Source: Clostridium thermobutyricum | GTDB lineage: Bacteria > Bacillota > Clostridia > Ch29 | DNA length: 52,460 nt | Reading direction: 5' to 3' | NCBI GenBank assembly: GCA_016841565.1 | Contig: JAENYX010000006.1 | Span: 1 to 52,460 of the forward strand | Shown: piece by piece, positions 18,470-27,092 of the stretch | Position numbering within the stretch: position 1 is the first letter of the stretch | Layout of the letters: each line of letters opens with the position of its first letter | Notes under the pieces: generated by a model | The model's database searches: none | What the model saw: only the letters and a program-made list of their open reading frames with translations | What the model was told of the DNA's origin: nothing | Position numbers and translations under genes: made by a program

Positions 18470-18657
18470 TGGTATTCTCCTTTCGGCATTGAGAAAAAGG
18501 ACGTCTTCCCCCTTAAGGTTAATACTGCATTGGCCGGTGAGACCAGTTTTTGGATGAACTGTGGATATATTGGGAAGGATAGTTGTTGATGTGAATAGCC
18601 CGCCGAAGTTTAAAACGAAAGAATGTGCGTACGGGCCTTAAACGTGGAGGCAGCGCT

Positions 18658-18680
18658 GTTAATTAATGCATGTAATTAAC
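18658..18680. repeat. Perfect 8-bp inverted repeat between murB and the PHP gene
   Basis: GTTAATTA and TAATTAAC flank ATGCATG. The repeat lies 13 bases past the murB stop codon, with no T-run, so it is a poor terminator and may be a protein-binding site. The remaining 18470-18657 stretch shows no gene. Confidence 0.4.
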
Positions 18681-18693
18681 CCGGCACTTTAAC

Positions 18694-19608
18694 TTATAGC
18701 TGCCCTATTACTTTAACTTCAGGTTGAAGTTCTACGTTAAACTTTTCTTTCACTTCTTTTTTTACATGGTTAATCAAAGCAATAATGTCATTTGCGGTAG
18801 CATTTCCAACATTGACTATAAACCCGCAATGCATTTCCGACACCTGGGCATGGCCTATTCTGAAGCCCCTAAGCCCTGCATCTTCAATTAGCTTGCCGGC
18901 GTAATAACCCTCGGGTCTTTTGAAAGTACTCCCTGCACTGGGCAGGGCTAGAGGCTGTTTGGCCTTTCTCATGCTTGTATACTCGTTAATTTTCTTCTCA
19001 ATGGCATCTCTGTTTCCCTTCCGGAGTTTCAGACCACAGTCCAGCACTATAAGATCGTTCCTTTGTATTATACTTGTTCTGTACCCCAGCTCCAGCTTAT
19101 CCCTGGTATATGTCATTATATCCCCGTCGGGGTTTATTACTCTTGCCCATTCGAGGGAATCCTTTATTTCCCCTCCATAGGCTCCGGCGTTCATAGCAAC
19201 GGCACCCCCGAGGGTTCCCGGTATCCCGCTGGCAAATTCAAAGCCTTCCAGGCTCTCTTCCATAACAAGCTTGGAAAGAGTGGACAGCAATATTCCGGAC
19301 TGTCCCGACACATTCTCCCCTTCTATTCTACAGTCCTTCATATTTGCAGCGGTTTTTACTATAACACCTCTGTATCCGCCATCCCTGACCAACAGATTTG
19401 TTCCATTACCCATTATAAAGTATGGGCAACTGTTCTTCCTGCATATCTCCACCGTGGTAATTATCTGCCGATCGGTTTCCGGAAGAACCATAACATCAGC
19501 CGGCCCTCCAACACGGAAGGATGTATGCTGACTCATGGGCTCCTTCAATCTTATGTTTTCCGAAGCTATCTGTCCTTTCAACTGTTGATACACCAATTCA
19601 ATACTCAT
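18694..19608 (-). CDS. murB: UDP-N-acetylenolpyruvoylglucosamine reductase MurB
   Basis: MurB reduces UDP-GlcNAc-enolpyruvate with NADPH and FAD to UDP-MurNAc, the second committed step of peptidoglycan precursor synthesis. The 304-residue protein is the type II length. FAD-binding motifs are seen at TSFRVGGPADV (residue 30) and GNGTNLLVRDGG (residue 68), then ASGIPGTLGGAVAMNAGAYG. The proton-donor serine lies in PSAGSTFKRP near residue 226, and the C-terminal PEVKVIG holds the conserved glutamate. GGGAG sits seven bases before the ATG. It precedes the PHP-rapZ-yvcK genes by 224 bases and may have separate transcription. Confidence 0.96.
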   Translation of the reverse strand: MSIELVYQQLKGQIASENIRLKEPMSQHTSFRVGGPADVMVLPETDRQIITTVEICRKNSCPYFIMGNGTNLLVRDGGYRGVIVKTAANMKDCRIEGENVSGQSGILLSTLSKLVMEESLEGFEFASGIPGTLGGAVAMNAGAYGGEIKDSLEWARVINPDGDIMTYTRDKLELGYRTSIIQRNDLIVLDCGLKLRKGNRDAIEKKINEYTSMRKAKQPLALPSAGSTFKRPEGYYAGKLIEDAGLRGFRIGHAQVSEMHCGFIVNVGNATANDIIALINHVKKEVKEKFNVELQPEVKVIGQL

Positions 19609-19731
19609 TATCCCACTCCCAGGAATTCCGGCTTAATCTCGACTTATCCCCCGCTTATAGAGACAGGGATCTTCAGGGCATTTAATCAATAATAATTCTA
19701 TAGTATTTTATCCTTTTTTACAACCTGTATG

Positions 19732-21051
19732 CTAATCCCTTTGACCAAGCATATCAATCTCATTCTGTGCCGCTTCCAACGCCTCAGCCGGTTCTGCCTC
19801 CCCAAGCACAGCCTGTCGTATATGTCTGTTCAGAATATCTTCAACAAAAGGCCAGTTATCCAATTTTGGAATTATTATTATTCTGTCACCTTTGACCTGA
19901 ATGCCCTCCCCTTCCCGGTCAATCCCAGTCACCGGTAATAGACCTGTATTGCTGAGCTCTTGGCTTTCCAGGCTTTGAGCAATATGACGCATGAACTCAA
20001 TGCATACCATTTTTTTGCCGAAATCCTGCTGTCTGAATAACCCATAGGCAGCTACATCTCCTACTGTAACAGGAACGCCCGCAGCCCCTACCGGGTATTC
20101 CGCCATACCAAATTCAAAGCCCTTGCCTTCCCTTTGGAGTTTCTTTAATTCTTCAACCACCCAGGGGTTCTCAGGATATACAGCTACCTTTTTGTTTACT
20201 GCGAAATCTCTCCATGACTGGGCCGGGGTGCATTCAGCCAAACCACTGTTCACAACCCCTTGCTCCAGGACAAGCCCGGCAACCTTCTCCAAGCCTGATA
20301 CTGCCTCGGCTGTATTAACAATATACCTTTCTGCCGTATCATCGTATATATTCCAGCCGTCCGAAAATAAAATCCCCCCAAGATTGAAGTATCCGTTTTG
20401 TATAAATGAACCAAATCCATACAACTCGGGCTTTCCGTCGTTGTTTTCATCAAGGGTTAGCTTCTGCATAGCTTGGCAGAATTCGTTGTATTTCCATATG
20501 CCGTTTTCGGGAGGTGCGACGTTGACCTTCTCAAAGCTCTCCAGGTTAAGAAGCATAACCGGAGCAGTACCGTACAGGGGAAATCCCCATATGCTGCCGT
20601 CATGACTAACAGCCTTCAGTGCATAATCCAAATATGTGCTCCTCCGGTCGGGTGTGAAATATTCATCCAGCGGCTCCAGTACTCCTCTGTCCCCATACCC
20701 CAAATTGGTTCCTACAGGTGCTATATCGGGGCAGGTACCATATTGTACCGCAAGGTCAAGCTGTAATCCCCCCTGGCTCCAAGTCAAAGGGTACAGCTCT
20801 ATGAATACTCCCGGGTGGGCCTTTTCAAACTCTTTTATTTTCCCCCTTATCCAGCCGTAATTGCTGCCTCCTCCAAGAAAAGGTCTGGGATAATCCCAAA
20901 GGGATATTACTCCTTCCCAATTTTTTTCAACAGCCTGCTGTTTGCCAAAGTTTATTCCTGTCCTGTTTTGTACCAGCCTCCATCCAAATATCATAAACAG
21001 AGCTATACCAATACATAAAAAAAGAGCAAAAGGTCTCGTCTTTCTCTTCAT
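19732..21051 (-). CDS. Orphan family 1 extracellular solute-binding protein
   Basis: The 439-residue protein starts with a basic stretch and one hydrophobic helix (residues 7-24), without a lipobox cysteine, so it is anchored or secreted by a signal sequence. The mature part has the fold pattern of sugar-type ABC binding proteins: ISLWDYPRPFLGG, GKIKEFEKAHPGVFIEL, GTCPDIAPVGTNLGYG and GIWKYNEFCQAMQKLTLDENNDG. Such proteins deliver sugars or oligosaccharides to a membrane permease, but no permease or ATPase gene lies nearby. It might pair with a transporter elsewhere or act as a sensor. ATG has GGAGG seven bases upstream. Confidence 0.82.
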   Translation of the reverse strand: MKRKTRPFALFLCIGIALFMIFGWRLVQNRTGINFGKQQAVEKNWEGVISLWDYPRPFLGGGSNYGWIRGKIKEFEKAHPGVFIELYPLTWSQGGLQLDLAVQYGTCPDIAPVGTNLGYGDRGVLEPLDEYFTPDRRSTYLDYALKAVSHDGSIWGFPLYGTAPVMLLNLESFEKVNVAPPENGIWKYNEFCQAMQKLTLDENNDGKPELYGFGSFIQNGYFNLGGILFSDGWNIYDDTAERYIVNTAEAVSGLEKVAGLVLEQGVVNSGLAECTPAQSWRDFAVNKKVAVYPENPWVVEELKKLQREGKGFEFGMAEYPVGAAGVPVTVGDVAAYGLFRQQDFGKKMVCIEFMRHIAQSLESQELSNTGLLPVTGIDREGEGIQVKGDRIIIIPKLDNWPFVEDILNRHIRQAVLGEAEPAEALEAAQNEIDMLGQRD

Positions 21052-21120
21052 AACACTACCTCCAAACCCCTTTCACTCTCTATATATATTATTAAACAAA
21101 TCCATATATACTGACCAAAT

Positions 21121-21306
21121 CTAATTTCTGTCGGGCATTATCAGCCAGGCTATGAAATACGCAAGTATTCCCGACCCCCCGGCGAACAGAAACAATATCC
21201 AGCCCAGCCTGACCAAAGTAGAATCCAAATCAAAATACTCGGCTATGCCGCCGCACACCCCGGCAATCTTTCTATCGGTTTCCGACCTATATAATTTCTT
21301 TTCCAT
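21121..21306 (-). CDS. PspC-domain membrane protein
   Basis: The 61-residue protein is a single PspC domain: [23 protein letters not shown] followed by one membrane helix ([25 protein letters not shown]). PspC proteins are linked to envelope-stress responses, originally phage-shock control in Proteobacteria; short forms like this are common in Firmicutes and lack defined partners. ATG at 21306 has a GGGGGAG ribosome site; a longer frame from 21375 would add 23 residues with no support. Monocistronic-looking. Confidence 0.87.
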   Translation of the reverse strand: MEKKLYRSETDRKIAGVCGGIAEYFDLDSTLVRLGWILFLFAGGSGILAYFIAWLIMPDRN

Positions 21307-21400
21307 TACTTCTCCCCCTTTTACATTCACGAACTTCCATTTTGTAGTGACCCTGGTCAGGAAATGCATAAGCACAAAAATATCTATTAGCTTTTCTCTG

Positions 21401-21456
21401 ACAACTACAACCTACCAACTACGAACTAGTACCTGGCGCCTAGTACCTGTAATCTG
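21401..21456. repeat. Degenerate intergenic repeat tract downstream of uvrC
   Basis: The tract holds two exact copies of CTAGTACCTG (21426-21435, 21440-21449) plus decayed relatives. Read on the minus strand it consists of words such as AGGTACTAG and TAGTTCGTAGTT. A related tract lies at 48005-48080, sharing the word TAGTTCGYAGTT. Confidence 0.55.
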
Positions 21457-23277
21457 TTACCTATTTCTAAAATAATCGTACACCTGTTGCGCTGCAGCCC
21501 TGTTCATACCCTCCACCGAAGCAAGCTCTTCAACTCCGGCCCCTTTAATTATATTAATATCCCCGAAATGTTTCAACAAAGCTTTTCGCCTTTTTTCACC
21601 TATTCCACCGATACCGTCCAATACCGAACGGACCTGTTTGCTGCTTCTAAGGCTCCTGTGGTAGTTTATTGCAAACCTATGGGCTTCCTCCTGTATGGAT
21701 GCAACCAGCCGGTAGGCATTTTTAAATCCTTCCATGGATATCTCTTTACCATCCTTGATAATACCCCGGGTTCTGTGCCGGTCATCCTTAACCATCCCGC
21801 ATACTGTCAGGTTAAGCCCCAACCGCCTTAACTCCTCCTCCACCGATGACACCTGTCCTCTGCCGCCATCCACCAGTATTAGCTGTGGCAGTATCTCCAG
21901 AGAATCCTCGGCATATTTTCTAAACCTCCGCCCTACAATTTCTCTCATGCTGCGGTAGTCATCCGGTCCATATCCTTCTTTTAATTTATACCTTCTGTAA
22001 TCGCTTTTTTTTGGCCTGGCCTCCTCAAAGACCACCATAGAACCCACCTGCTCAACCCCTTGTATGTTGGAAATATCAAAGGCTTCGATCCTGAAAGGAA
22101 ATTCCTCCAGGGCCAGAGCATTAAATAGCTCTTCAAGAGCAGTATAAGCCTCTTCCCTTTCCTTTTTCATCTTTTCACCTAAATTGTAAAGCAGCTCGGC
22201 GGCATTTTCGGCTGCCATCTCCACAATCCGTTTCTTGTCTCCCTTTTGCGGAACCCTTATATTAACGGCACCGCCTTTCTTATGCCTGAGCCACTCCTGG
22301 ATTACAGCCATATCCTCAACATTGCATTGAAGCAGTATTTCCTTTGGTATAAAAGCTGTGGCCGAATAAAACCTCTTAACAAACTCTGCCATTATCTGAC
22401 CGCTTCCCACTCCCTCAAGTCCCTGAAGGAAGTAATGCTCTCTCTCCAGCAGCTTTCCCCCTCTTATAAAAAACACCTGTATACAGACACTGTCCTGATT
22501 GCGCGCATAAGCAATAACGTCCTGGTCTTCCATGCCGGTGGTTATAACCTTCTGCTTTTCAGCCATGGATTGTATGGCAGACAACTGGTCCCTTATTCTG
22601 GCAGCTTTCTCAAAATCCAGCTTGGCGGCCGCTTCTTCCATTTCCTTCTCCAGAGCCGATATCAGTTCTCCCAACCTGTGAGAAAGGAAGAGACATATTT
22701 GCCTGAGTATGGCCCTGTACTCCTCCCTGTCTACATTACCCCGGCAGGGTGCCATACACCTGCCTATATGAAAGTTCAGGCAAGCCCGGTCGGAACCCCG
22801 GGAGCCTATCCTTTTGCTGCAGGTCCGCACCATAAAAAGCCGGCTGATGGCATCTATGGTCTGCTTTACATGATAGCTGCTCCTGTAAGGCCCGAAATAC
22901 TTTGAGCCATCCTTTCTGATGCTTCTGGAGAGCAGCAGTCTGGGATAATCCTCTTCCATGGTAACTCTGATATAGGGAAAGTGCTTATCGTCCTTGAGAA
23001 GTATATTGTACCTTGGTCTGTACTTTTTTATCAAATTGCACTCAAGTATAAGGGCCTCCAGCTCGGTTTGGGTAATAATATACTCAATATTGTCAATCTG
23101 GCCCACCAGTACCTGGGTCTTGATATCCAAGCCGCTGCTTTGAAAATACTGTTTAACCCTTTTTTTAAGGCTTTTTGCTTTACCAATATATATAATCTGA
23201 TTCATATCATTTTTCATGATGTAAACCCCGGGCTGGTCGGGAAAACCCTCATGCCCGTGGGCTGTTTTGTTGTCCAT
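21457..23277 (-). CDS. uvrC: UvrABC system protein C (excinuclease subunit)
   Basis: UvrC makes the two incisions around a lesion during nucleotide excision repair after UvrA/UvrB loading. The 606-residue protein has an N-terminal GIY-YIG nuclease (PGVYIMKNDMNQIIYIGKAKSL, residues 15-36), a UVR UvrB-binding motif (LEKEMEEAAAKLDFEKAARIRD) near residue 200, the RNase H-like C nuclease (EAFDISNIQGVEQVGSMVVF and LILVDGGRGQV) and a terminal helix-hairpin-helix pair (VLDGIGGIGEKRRKALL). ATG at 23277 has AGGGG eight bases upstream; an upstream GTG at 23286 overlaps this site. No LexA box is visible before it. Confidence 0.97.
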   Translation of the reverse strand: MDNKTAHGHEGFPDQPGVYIMKNDMNQIIYIGKAKSLKKRVKQYFQSSGLDIKTQVLVGQIDNIEYIITQTELEALILECNLIKKYRPRYNILLKDDKHFPYIRVTMEEDYPRLLLSRSIRKDGSKYFGPYRSSYHVKQTIDAISRLFMVRTCSKRIGSRGSDRACLNFHIGRCMAPCRGNVDREEYRAILRQICLFLSHRLGELISALEKEMEEAAAKLDFEKAARIRDQLSAIQSMAEKQKVITTGMEDQDVIAYARNQDSVCIQVFFIRGGKLLEREHYFLQGLEGVGSGQIMAEFVKRFYSATAFIPKEILLQCNVEDMAVIQEWLRHKKGGAVNIRVPQKGDKKRIVEMAAENAAELLYNLGEKMKKEREEAYTALEELFNALALEEFPFRIEAFDISNIQGVEQVGSMVVFEEARPKKSDYRRYKLKEGYGPDDYRSMREIVGRRFRKYAEDSLEILPQLILVDGGRGQVSSVEEELRRLGLNLTVCGMVKDDRHRTRGIIKDGKEISMEGFKNAYRLVASIQEEAHRFAINYHRSLRSSKQVRSVLDGIGGIGEKRRKALLKHFGDINIIKGAGVEELASVEGMNRAAAQQVYDYFRNR

Positions 23278-23306
23278 ATGACACACCCCTGCTTCGTATA
23301 TGCGTA

Positions 23307-23335
23307 TTGTATTACTCTCATCCCTATTGTATTAT
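23307..23335 (+). promoter_or_regulatory. Candidate promoter of folT
   Basis: TTGTAT (23307-23312) and TATTAT (23330-23335) are 17 bases apart and face the folT start at 23411. No tetrahydrofolate riboswitch pattern was seen in the 75-base leader. Confidence 0.55.
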
Positions 23336-23410
23336 ATAGATAAACATTTTTAAAACTATAAATATATAAGGTGCATAAAAGTTTAACAAAAGCACGGAGG
23401 GAGAAAAATA

Positions 23411-23953
23411 ATGAAGCTCACAACAAGGCAATTGGTATTTATGGCTTTACTGACCTCCATAAGTATAATACTATCAAGGATTGCTAGTCTGAGGATAAGC
23501 TTTGCGGGAGTAGAGGGAATAAGAATAGGCCTGGGAGATTTGCCGATAATTCTGGCCGGAATAACCTTTGGCCCATTCTCGGGCGGTATGGTGGGAGCCC
23601 TGAGCGATGTGGTGGGATATTTTATAAATCCCATGGGAGCGTATATGCCCCACTTCACCATTGTTAAAGCTTTAAGCGGTATAATACCCGGCATTATGAT
23701 AATGCTTAATAACAAAGGATATAAACGCCCTTTTTACATCGGCTGGATAGTCTTTGTAACCCAGCTTATTACCTCAACCGTACTTACTCCGTATTTTTTG
23801 CAGATACTCTTTGGTATTCCGGCAAAGCTCACCATACTGCCCAGGATAGTTGCACTGGTACTATATACCGTTGCATTTCCGTTAATAATACACACCCTGT
23901 TAATACGTTTAGGGCTGATGAATTTTTGCAGAGATTCCATACCTACCAAATAA
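23411..23953 (+). CDS. folT: ECF transporter S component, FolT-like (folate family)
   Basis: The 180-residue integral membrane protein has six predicted helices and the S-component N-terminal pattern TRQLVFMALLTSISIILSRI. The block RIGLGDLPIILAGITFGPF, then GALSDVVGYFINPMGAYMPHFT, is characteristic of the FolT folate-uptake subfamily. An S component binds its vitamin and docks with a shared energising module (EcfA, EcfA', EcfT), which is not in this window and must be encoded elsewhere. GGAGGG precedes the ATG by about nine bases. It stands alone and ends in a terminator shared with the DsrE-like gene. Folate is the best guess; a related substrate is possible. Confidence 0.85.
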   Translation: MKLTTRQLVFMALLTSISIILSRIASLRISFAGVEGIRIGLGDLPIILAGITFGPFSGGMVGALSDVVGYFINPMGAYMPHFTIVKALSGIIPGIMIMLNNKGYKRPFYIGWIVFVTQLITSTVLTPYFLQILFGIPAKLTILPRIVALVLYTVAFPLIIHTLLIRLGLMNFCRDSIPTK

Positions 23954-23976
23954 AAACCTGTCCCGGGGCAGGTTTT
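23953..23976. terminator. Two-way terminator between folT and dsrE-like gene
   Basis: AAAACCTG and CAGGTTTT bracket TCCCGGGG, which extends the stem by further pairs. The A and T tracts at the stem ends serve both strands, and it lies exactly between the two converging stop codons. Confidence 0.85.
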
Positions 23977-24323
23977 CAGATTGTTATCACCCGACATCCT
24001 TCCTTTAACAATTGCGTAAGGGGTTCCCCCATATATTTCACATCTATCCCCAATGCTGCAAGTTCATCCGATACATTATAGCTGTCGGAACACGCTTTAC
24101 AGGCTTCCAGTTCGACACCATACTCTTTCATCTTTTTAATATATTGCTGAAGCTCTGTGTCCTCAGCAAGCAGCTTTGAGGATGGCCCCCATACTATTAG
24201 GCTGACATTGTCCCACCAGCCCCTTAGTTTTGAATTGAAAGCATACATAAAAACCATCTTCAGTGCAGTTTCCCTGTCACTGCTGGTCCACAATATTACC
24301 AGTTTATCTGTCTTATTCTGCAT
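23976..24323 (-). CDS. DsrE-like family protein
   Basis: The 115-residue soluble protein starts KLVILWTSSDRETALKMVFMY and includes SLIVWGPSSKLL and MKEYGVELEACKACSD, the pattern of the DsrE/TusD-like fold. These proteins often carry a cysteine that relays sulfur; here two cysteines lie in EACKACSD near residue 79, a place often used in this family. Function is not established for clostridial single-domain members. GGAGGG lies six bases before the ATG. It is monocistronic, with 226 bases to the next gene upstream. Confidence 0.78.
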   Translation of the reverse strand: MQNKTDKLVILWTSSDRETALKMVFMYAFNSKLRGWWDNVSLIVWGPSSKLLAEDTELQQYIKKMKEYGVELEACKACSDSYNVSDELAALGIDVKYMGEPLTQLLKEGCRVITI

Positions 24324-24367
24324 TGTAATCCCTCCGATTTATATTTTTATTCTGCACTTCTATTATA

Positions 24368-24403
24368 CAGACAACCGCCCCTTGACAAAAGAGCGGCTGT
24401 CTG
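24368..24403. repeat. Inverted repeat: terminator or operator before the dsrE-like gene
   Basis: CAGACAACCGC and GCGGCTGTCTG pair over 11 positions with one mismatch. On the minus strand it overlaps a TTGTCA/TATAAT pair with 15-base spacing that could be the dsrE-like promoter. It could equally close transcription of the large operon that ends at 24550. The remaining 24404-24549 bases show no gene. Confidence 0.45.
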
Positions 24404-24549
24404 TTCTTATATGAGGAGAGTTTTACCTGACTTTACCCTAGATGTAAGCGCCGGTATCCTGACCTCCGGCCCAAACAATTACTAAGTGCCAGGATTTGTT
24501 TTGCCAACCGTCAGCGGTAAAACCCATCCACCGGCGGAGGCTTCACTTT

Positions 24550-25773
24550 TTACTTTCCGGTAACTTCTTTGACTATCTGAACAAATTCTTCTGTGGTAAG
24601 CAGTCTGCCCTTGTCAAAGGCCATATCCTTAATCTTTGCCAATATTTCCGACTTTTGCCCTTCATTATCAACCGTTAACCCCAGTTCCTGCAGGTAAATT
24701 TCAACGGTAGGCAGGCCGCTGAATTTCCCTACTACAACTCTGGTCTCTGGATGCCCGGTAAGCGATGGAAGGTATGGTGCCAGTTCCAGCGGAGCATCGT
24801 CCTTCACATTGTAATACCATGCCGATACTATGCCCGATTCTATATCGTTTACATTATCTCCTACAATACCTCTGTTCTGCCTTACCTGAAGTCCTGAAAT
24901 ATCCCTGAGGTACTTAGCCGTCTCATATATTTTGTCATATTTGAGCCCCAGATCTATGTCATACATTGTAAGGAGAGCCATCGCAATATCCTCGTAGGAT
25001 GCGTTGCCTGCCCTCTCTCCGATGGATGAAATAGTAGTATGTGCAACATCGGCACCTGCTGCCAGAGCTAATAGGGTGTTGGCAGAACCCAAACCATAGT
25101 CATCATGGAAATGAACCTCTATGGGTTTATTGATTCTCTCTTTGGTCTTCTTAATCAGGTATGGTATTGCATGGGGGTTTAACCCACCGAAGGTGTCCAC
25201 CACGGCAAGAGCATCCATATGTCCCTCGGTAGCAACTCTTTCCACCAGGTCAAGAACCCAGCCCATGTCAGCTCTGCTCATATCAATGGGGAAAAATACG
25301 GTGTATAGTCCCATCTCCTTTGCATACTGGGTAGCTTCGATGGAAAGCTCGATTGCTTTTTCAAGGGGCCACTTGTATGCATGCTGTATTATATGCTCAC
25401 TTGAAGGGATTTCTACTATTACCCCTTTTACTCCGGTATCCGCAGCCCTTTTAACATCTTCCTTCATGCAGCGGGCAAAGGCAAATATTTCAGGTCCCAA
25501 ATCCCTCTTTACTATTTCCCTTATAGCTTCTTCATCCTGTTTGGATACCACCGGCATACCGGCTTCTATTCTGTGAACTCCAACTTCTGCAAGTTTCTCG
25601 GCAAGGGCAATTTTCTGGTCTTTATTAAAAATCAAACCTGCCTGCTGCTCTCCATCACGAAGTGATACATCGTGAAGCTTGATTTTAGATGCGAACTTTT
25701 GGTCTTTCCTTGCTTCGTCAAGGAAATTCCAGGGGCTGGTAAACCATTTGTCGGTTTTCCATGGTGTTTTCAT
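24550..25773 (-). CDS. DRE-TIM metallolyase: isopropylmalate/homocitrate synthase-like
   Basis: The 407-residue enzyme belongs to the DRE-TIM superfamily, in which a divalent metal supports Claisen condensation of acetyl-CoA with a 2-oxoacid or the reverse cleavage. Visible motifs: SLRDGEQQAG (residues 37-46), metal ligands HFHDD (221-225) with YGLGSAN, and GERAGNA (252-258). The C-terminal dimer subdomain has GKFSG where synthases usually have GKHSG, and the following arginine is missing, so the acyl-CoA step may differ. It is shorter than LeuA (about 510) and has no leucine-sensing domain. AGGAGG lies eight bases before the ATG. It is the last gene of the larA/uxaA/liv operon, which argues for a catabolic job. 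Citramalate, homocitrate and isopropylmalate-type activities are all possible. Confidence 0.78.
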   Translation of the reverse strand: MKTPWKTDKWFTSPWNFLDEARKDQKFASKIKLHDVSLRDGEQQAGLIFNKDQKIALAEKLAEVGVHRIEAGMPVVSKQDEEAIREIVKRDLGPEIFAFARCMKEDVKRAADTGVKGVIVEIPSSEHIIQHAYKWPLEKAIELSIEATQYAKEMGLYTVFFPIDMSRADMGWVLDLVERVATEGHMDALAVVDTFGGLNPHAIPYLIKKTKERINKPIEVHFHDDYGLGSANTLLALAAGADVAHTTISSIGERAGNASYEDIAMALLTMYDIDLGLKYDKIYETAKYLRDISGLQVRQNRGIVGDNVNDIESGIVSAWYYNVKDDAPLELAPYLPSLTGHPETRVVVGKFSGLPTVEIYLQELGLTVDNEGQKSEILAKIKDMAFDKGRLLTTEEFVQIVKEVTGK

Positions 25774-25809
25774 ATTAATTACCTCCTAAATATATTTAGA
25801 TTAAAATTA

Positions 25810-27078
25810 TTATTTATACTCAGGAGCCAGATCGGCTCCATGGGTAGCAACACCAATAGTACACTTTGTTTTTCCACGTTTCTCAATGCATTCATTGAGG
25901 GTTTTGTTTAAATCATCGGTATATTTAAACCCCAGTCTCTCCACAATATCCTTATTATACTTCCCGGTGACTATATGAATATTAGCCTTCTCCCGGCAAT
26001 AGCTCATGGTAATATGAACAGATGCCGCCACTTCATCCTTTATCTCCCCATTGTCTAACATGGTCCAGACATCCCTGCTGCTCATATCACCCATTTCAAG
26101 CAGTGCAGGATGGGATGATGGTATACCTTCAGGAGCAGGGGTAACCAATATCACATCCCCGCCGGGTTTAACCAACAGCGTACCCGCCGTTAGCGCCTTG
26201 GTACTCTGCCAGAAATCAAGATTCCCGGGGTATGCATTAACCACAACAACATCAGGCGTATGGTCAATGGAAGCTGTATATATCTTCTGTGCAACCTTTA
26301 CCCCCTCCCGGTGGGCTTTGACAGGGTGGCCTGCAACTACCCGGGCAAGGGTCCCGTCGCTATTCAAGACAGTGTTAATTATCATTGACAGTCCCGTTTT
26401 CCCTGCTATATCTTCTATTTCCTTCCTTATGATGTTTTCAGGGTTACCAAGCACGGAATCCAGGTGCCTGGCCGCTATAAGGTGTGTCCTTGCTGTTGTT
26501 ACAGCTCCGCACACACCCGGCTGTACCATCTTTGCACCACCACTCCATCCCGCATATATGTGCGGAATTATATTCCCCACGGCTATGCTGATATCACTGT
26601 TGCAATAATGCCTGTTAACGTTTATTGGTATTCCGGATGGCGTTTCACCCAGCGTCACCAGCTGTCCGGTATCGCTCCAGTTGTGGTTGAGCACCTTAAT
26701 TCGCCCCACCACCTCTTGACCATAGATATTGGTACATTCCTCCGGCGTCATTGCCCTATGGGTCCCAAGGGCAATCAGCATGCTTATATTGCTGTCTTCC
26801 ACACCGACGCTGTTCAGTTCCTCAAGGAGGATTGGCAGTATTTTTTTATGGGGTGTCGGCCTTGTGAGGTCATCCACAAGAATTACCGTATTTTTCCCTC
26901 TGGACTTTACCAAGGCTTTCAGGTTATCCATTCCTATAGGATCCCGAATGGCATTCCTTATTTGCACCTCTTCATTTTCCATCGGCGGCAGCCTTTGCGG
27001 TGAAACCACCCAAGCCAAATTTTGCTCCGGGACATCCAATTCCAGCATTTTGCTGTCATAGTTCAAAGATATCCTCAA
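25810..27078 (-). CDS. larA: LarA-type nickel-pincer hydroxyacid racemase/epimerase
   Basis: The 422-residue protein matches lactate racemase LarA (DUF2088 plus C-terminal domain). The catalytic and cofactor residues are all present and nearly in register with Lactiplantibacillus LarA: DDLTRP (D70, R73), GTH (H107), PHIYAGWSGGAK with H173 and the cofactor lysine K183, H199, and QSTK (Q291, K294). The cofactor, a nickel pincer nucleotide, needs LarB, LarC and LarE, none of which are in this window. LarA homologues racemise lactate, malate, phenyllactate or epimerise sugar acids, so the substrate here is open. The start is TTG with AAGGAAG upstream. It lies 14 bases after the dehydrogenase gene in the operon. 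Confidence 0.82.
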   Translation of the reverse strand: MRISLNYDSKMLELDVPEQNLAWVVSPQRLPPMENEEVQIRNAIRDPIGMDNLKALVKSRGKNTVILVDDLTRPTPHKKILPILLEELNSVGVEDSNISMLIALGTHRAMTPEECTNIYGQEVVGRIKVLNHNWSDTGQLVTLGETPSGIPINVNRHYCNSDISIAVGNIIPHIYAGWSGGAKMVQPGVCGAVTTARTHLIAARHLDSVLGNPENIIRKEIEDIAGKTGLSMIINTVLNSDGTLARVVAGHPVKAHREGVKVAQKIYTASIDHTPDVVVVNAYPGNLDFWQSTKALTAGTLLVKPGGDVILVTPAPEGIPSSHPALLEMGDMSSRDVWTMLDNGEIKDEVAASVHITMSYCREKANIHIVTGKYNKDIVERLGFKYTDDLNKTLNECIEKRGKTKCTIGVATHGADLAPEYK

Positions 27079-27092
27079 CGAAATTCACTTCC

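Noticed and set aside
23336..23410. Tetrahydrofolate riboswitch before folT
   Set aside because: The leader after the predicted promoter is only about 70 bases, A/T-rich, and shows none of the conserved riboswitch core I could recognise.
24550..25773. Biosynthetic leucine-pathway leuA
   Set aside because: It is about 100 residues shorter than LeuA, lacks the regulatory domain and has no leuB, leuC or leuD nearby.
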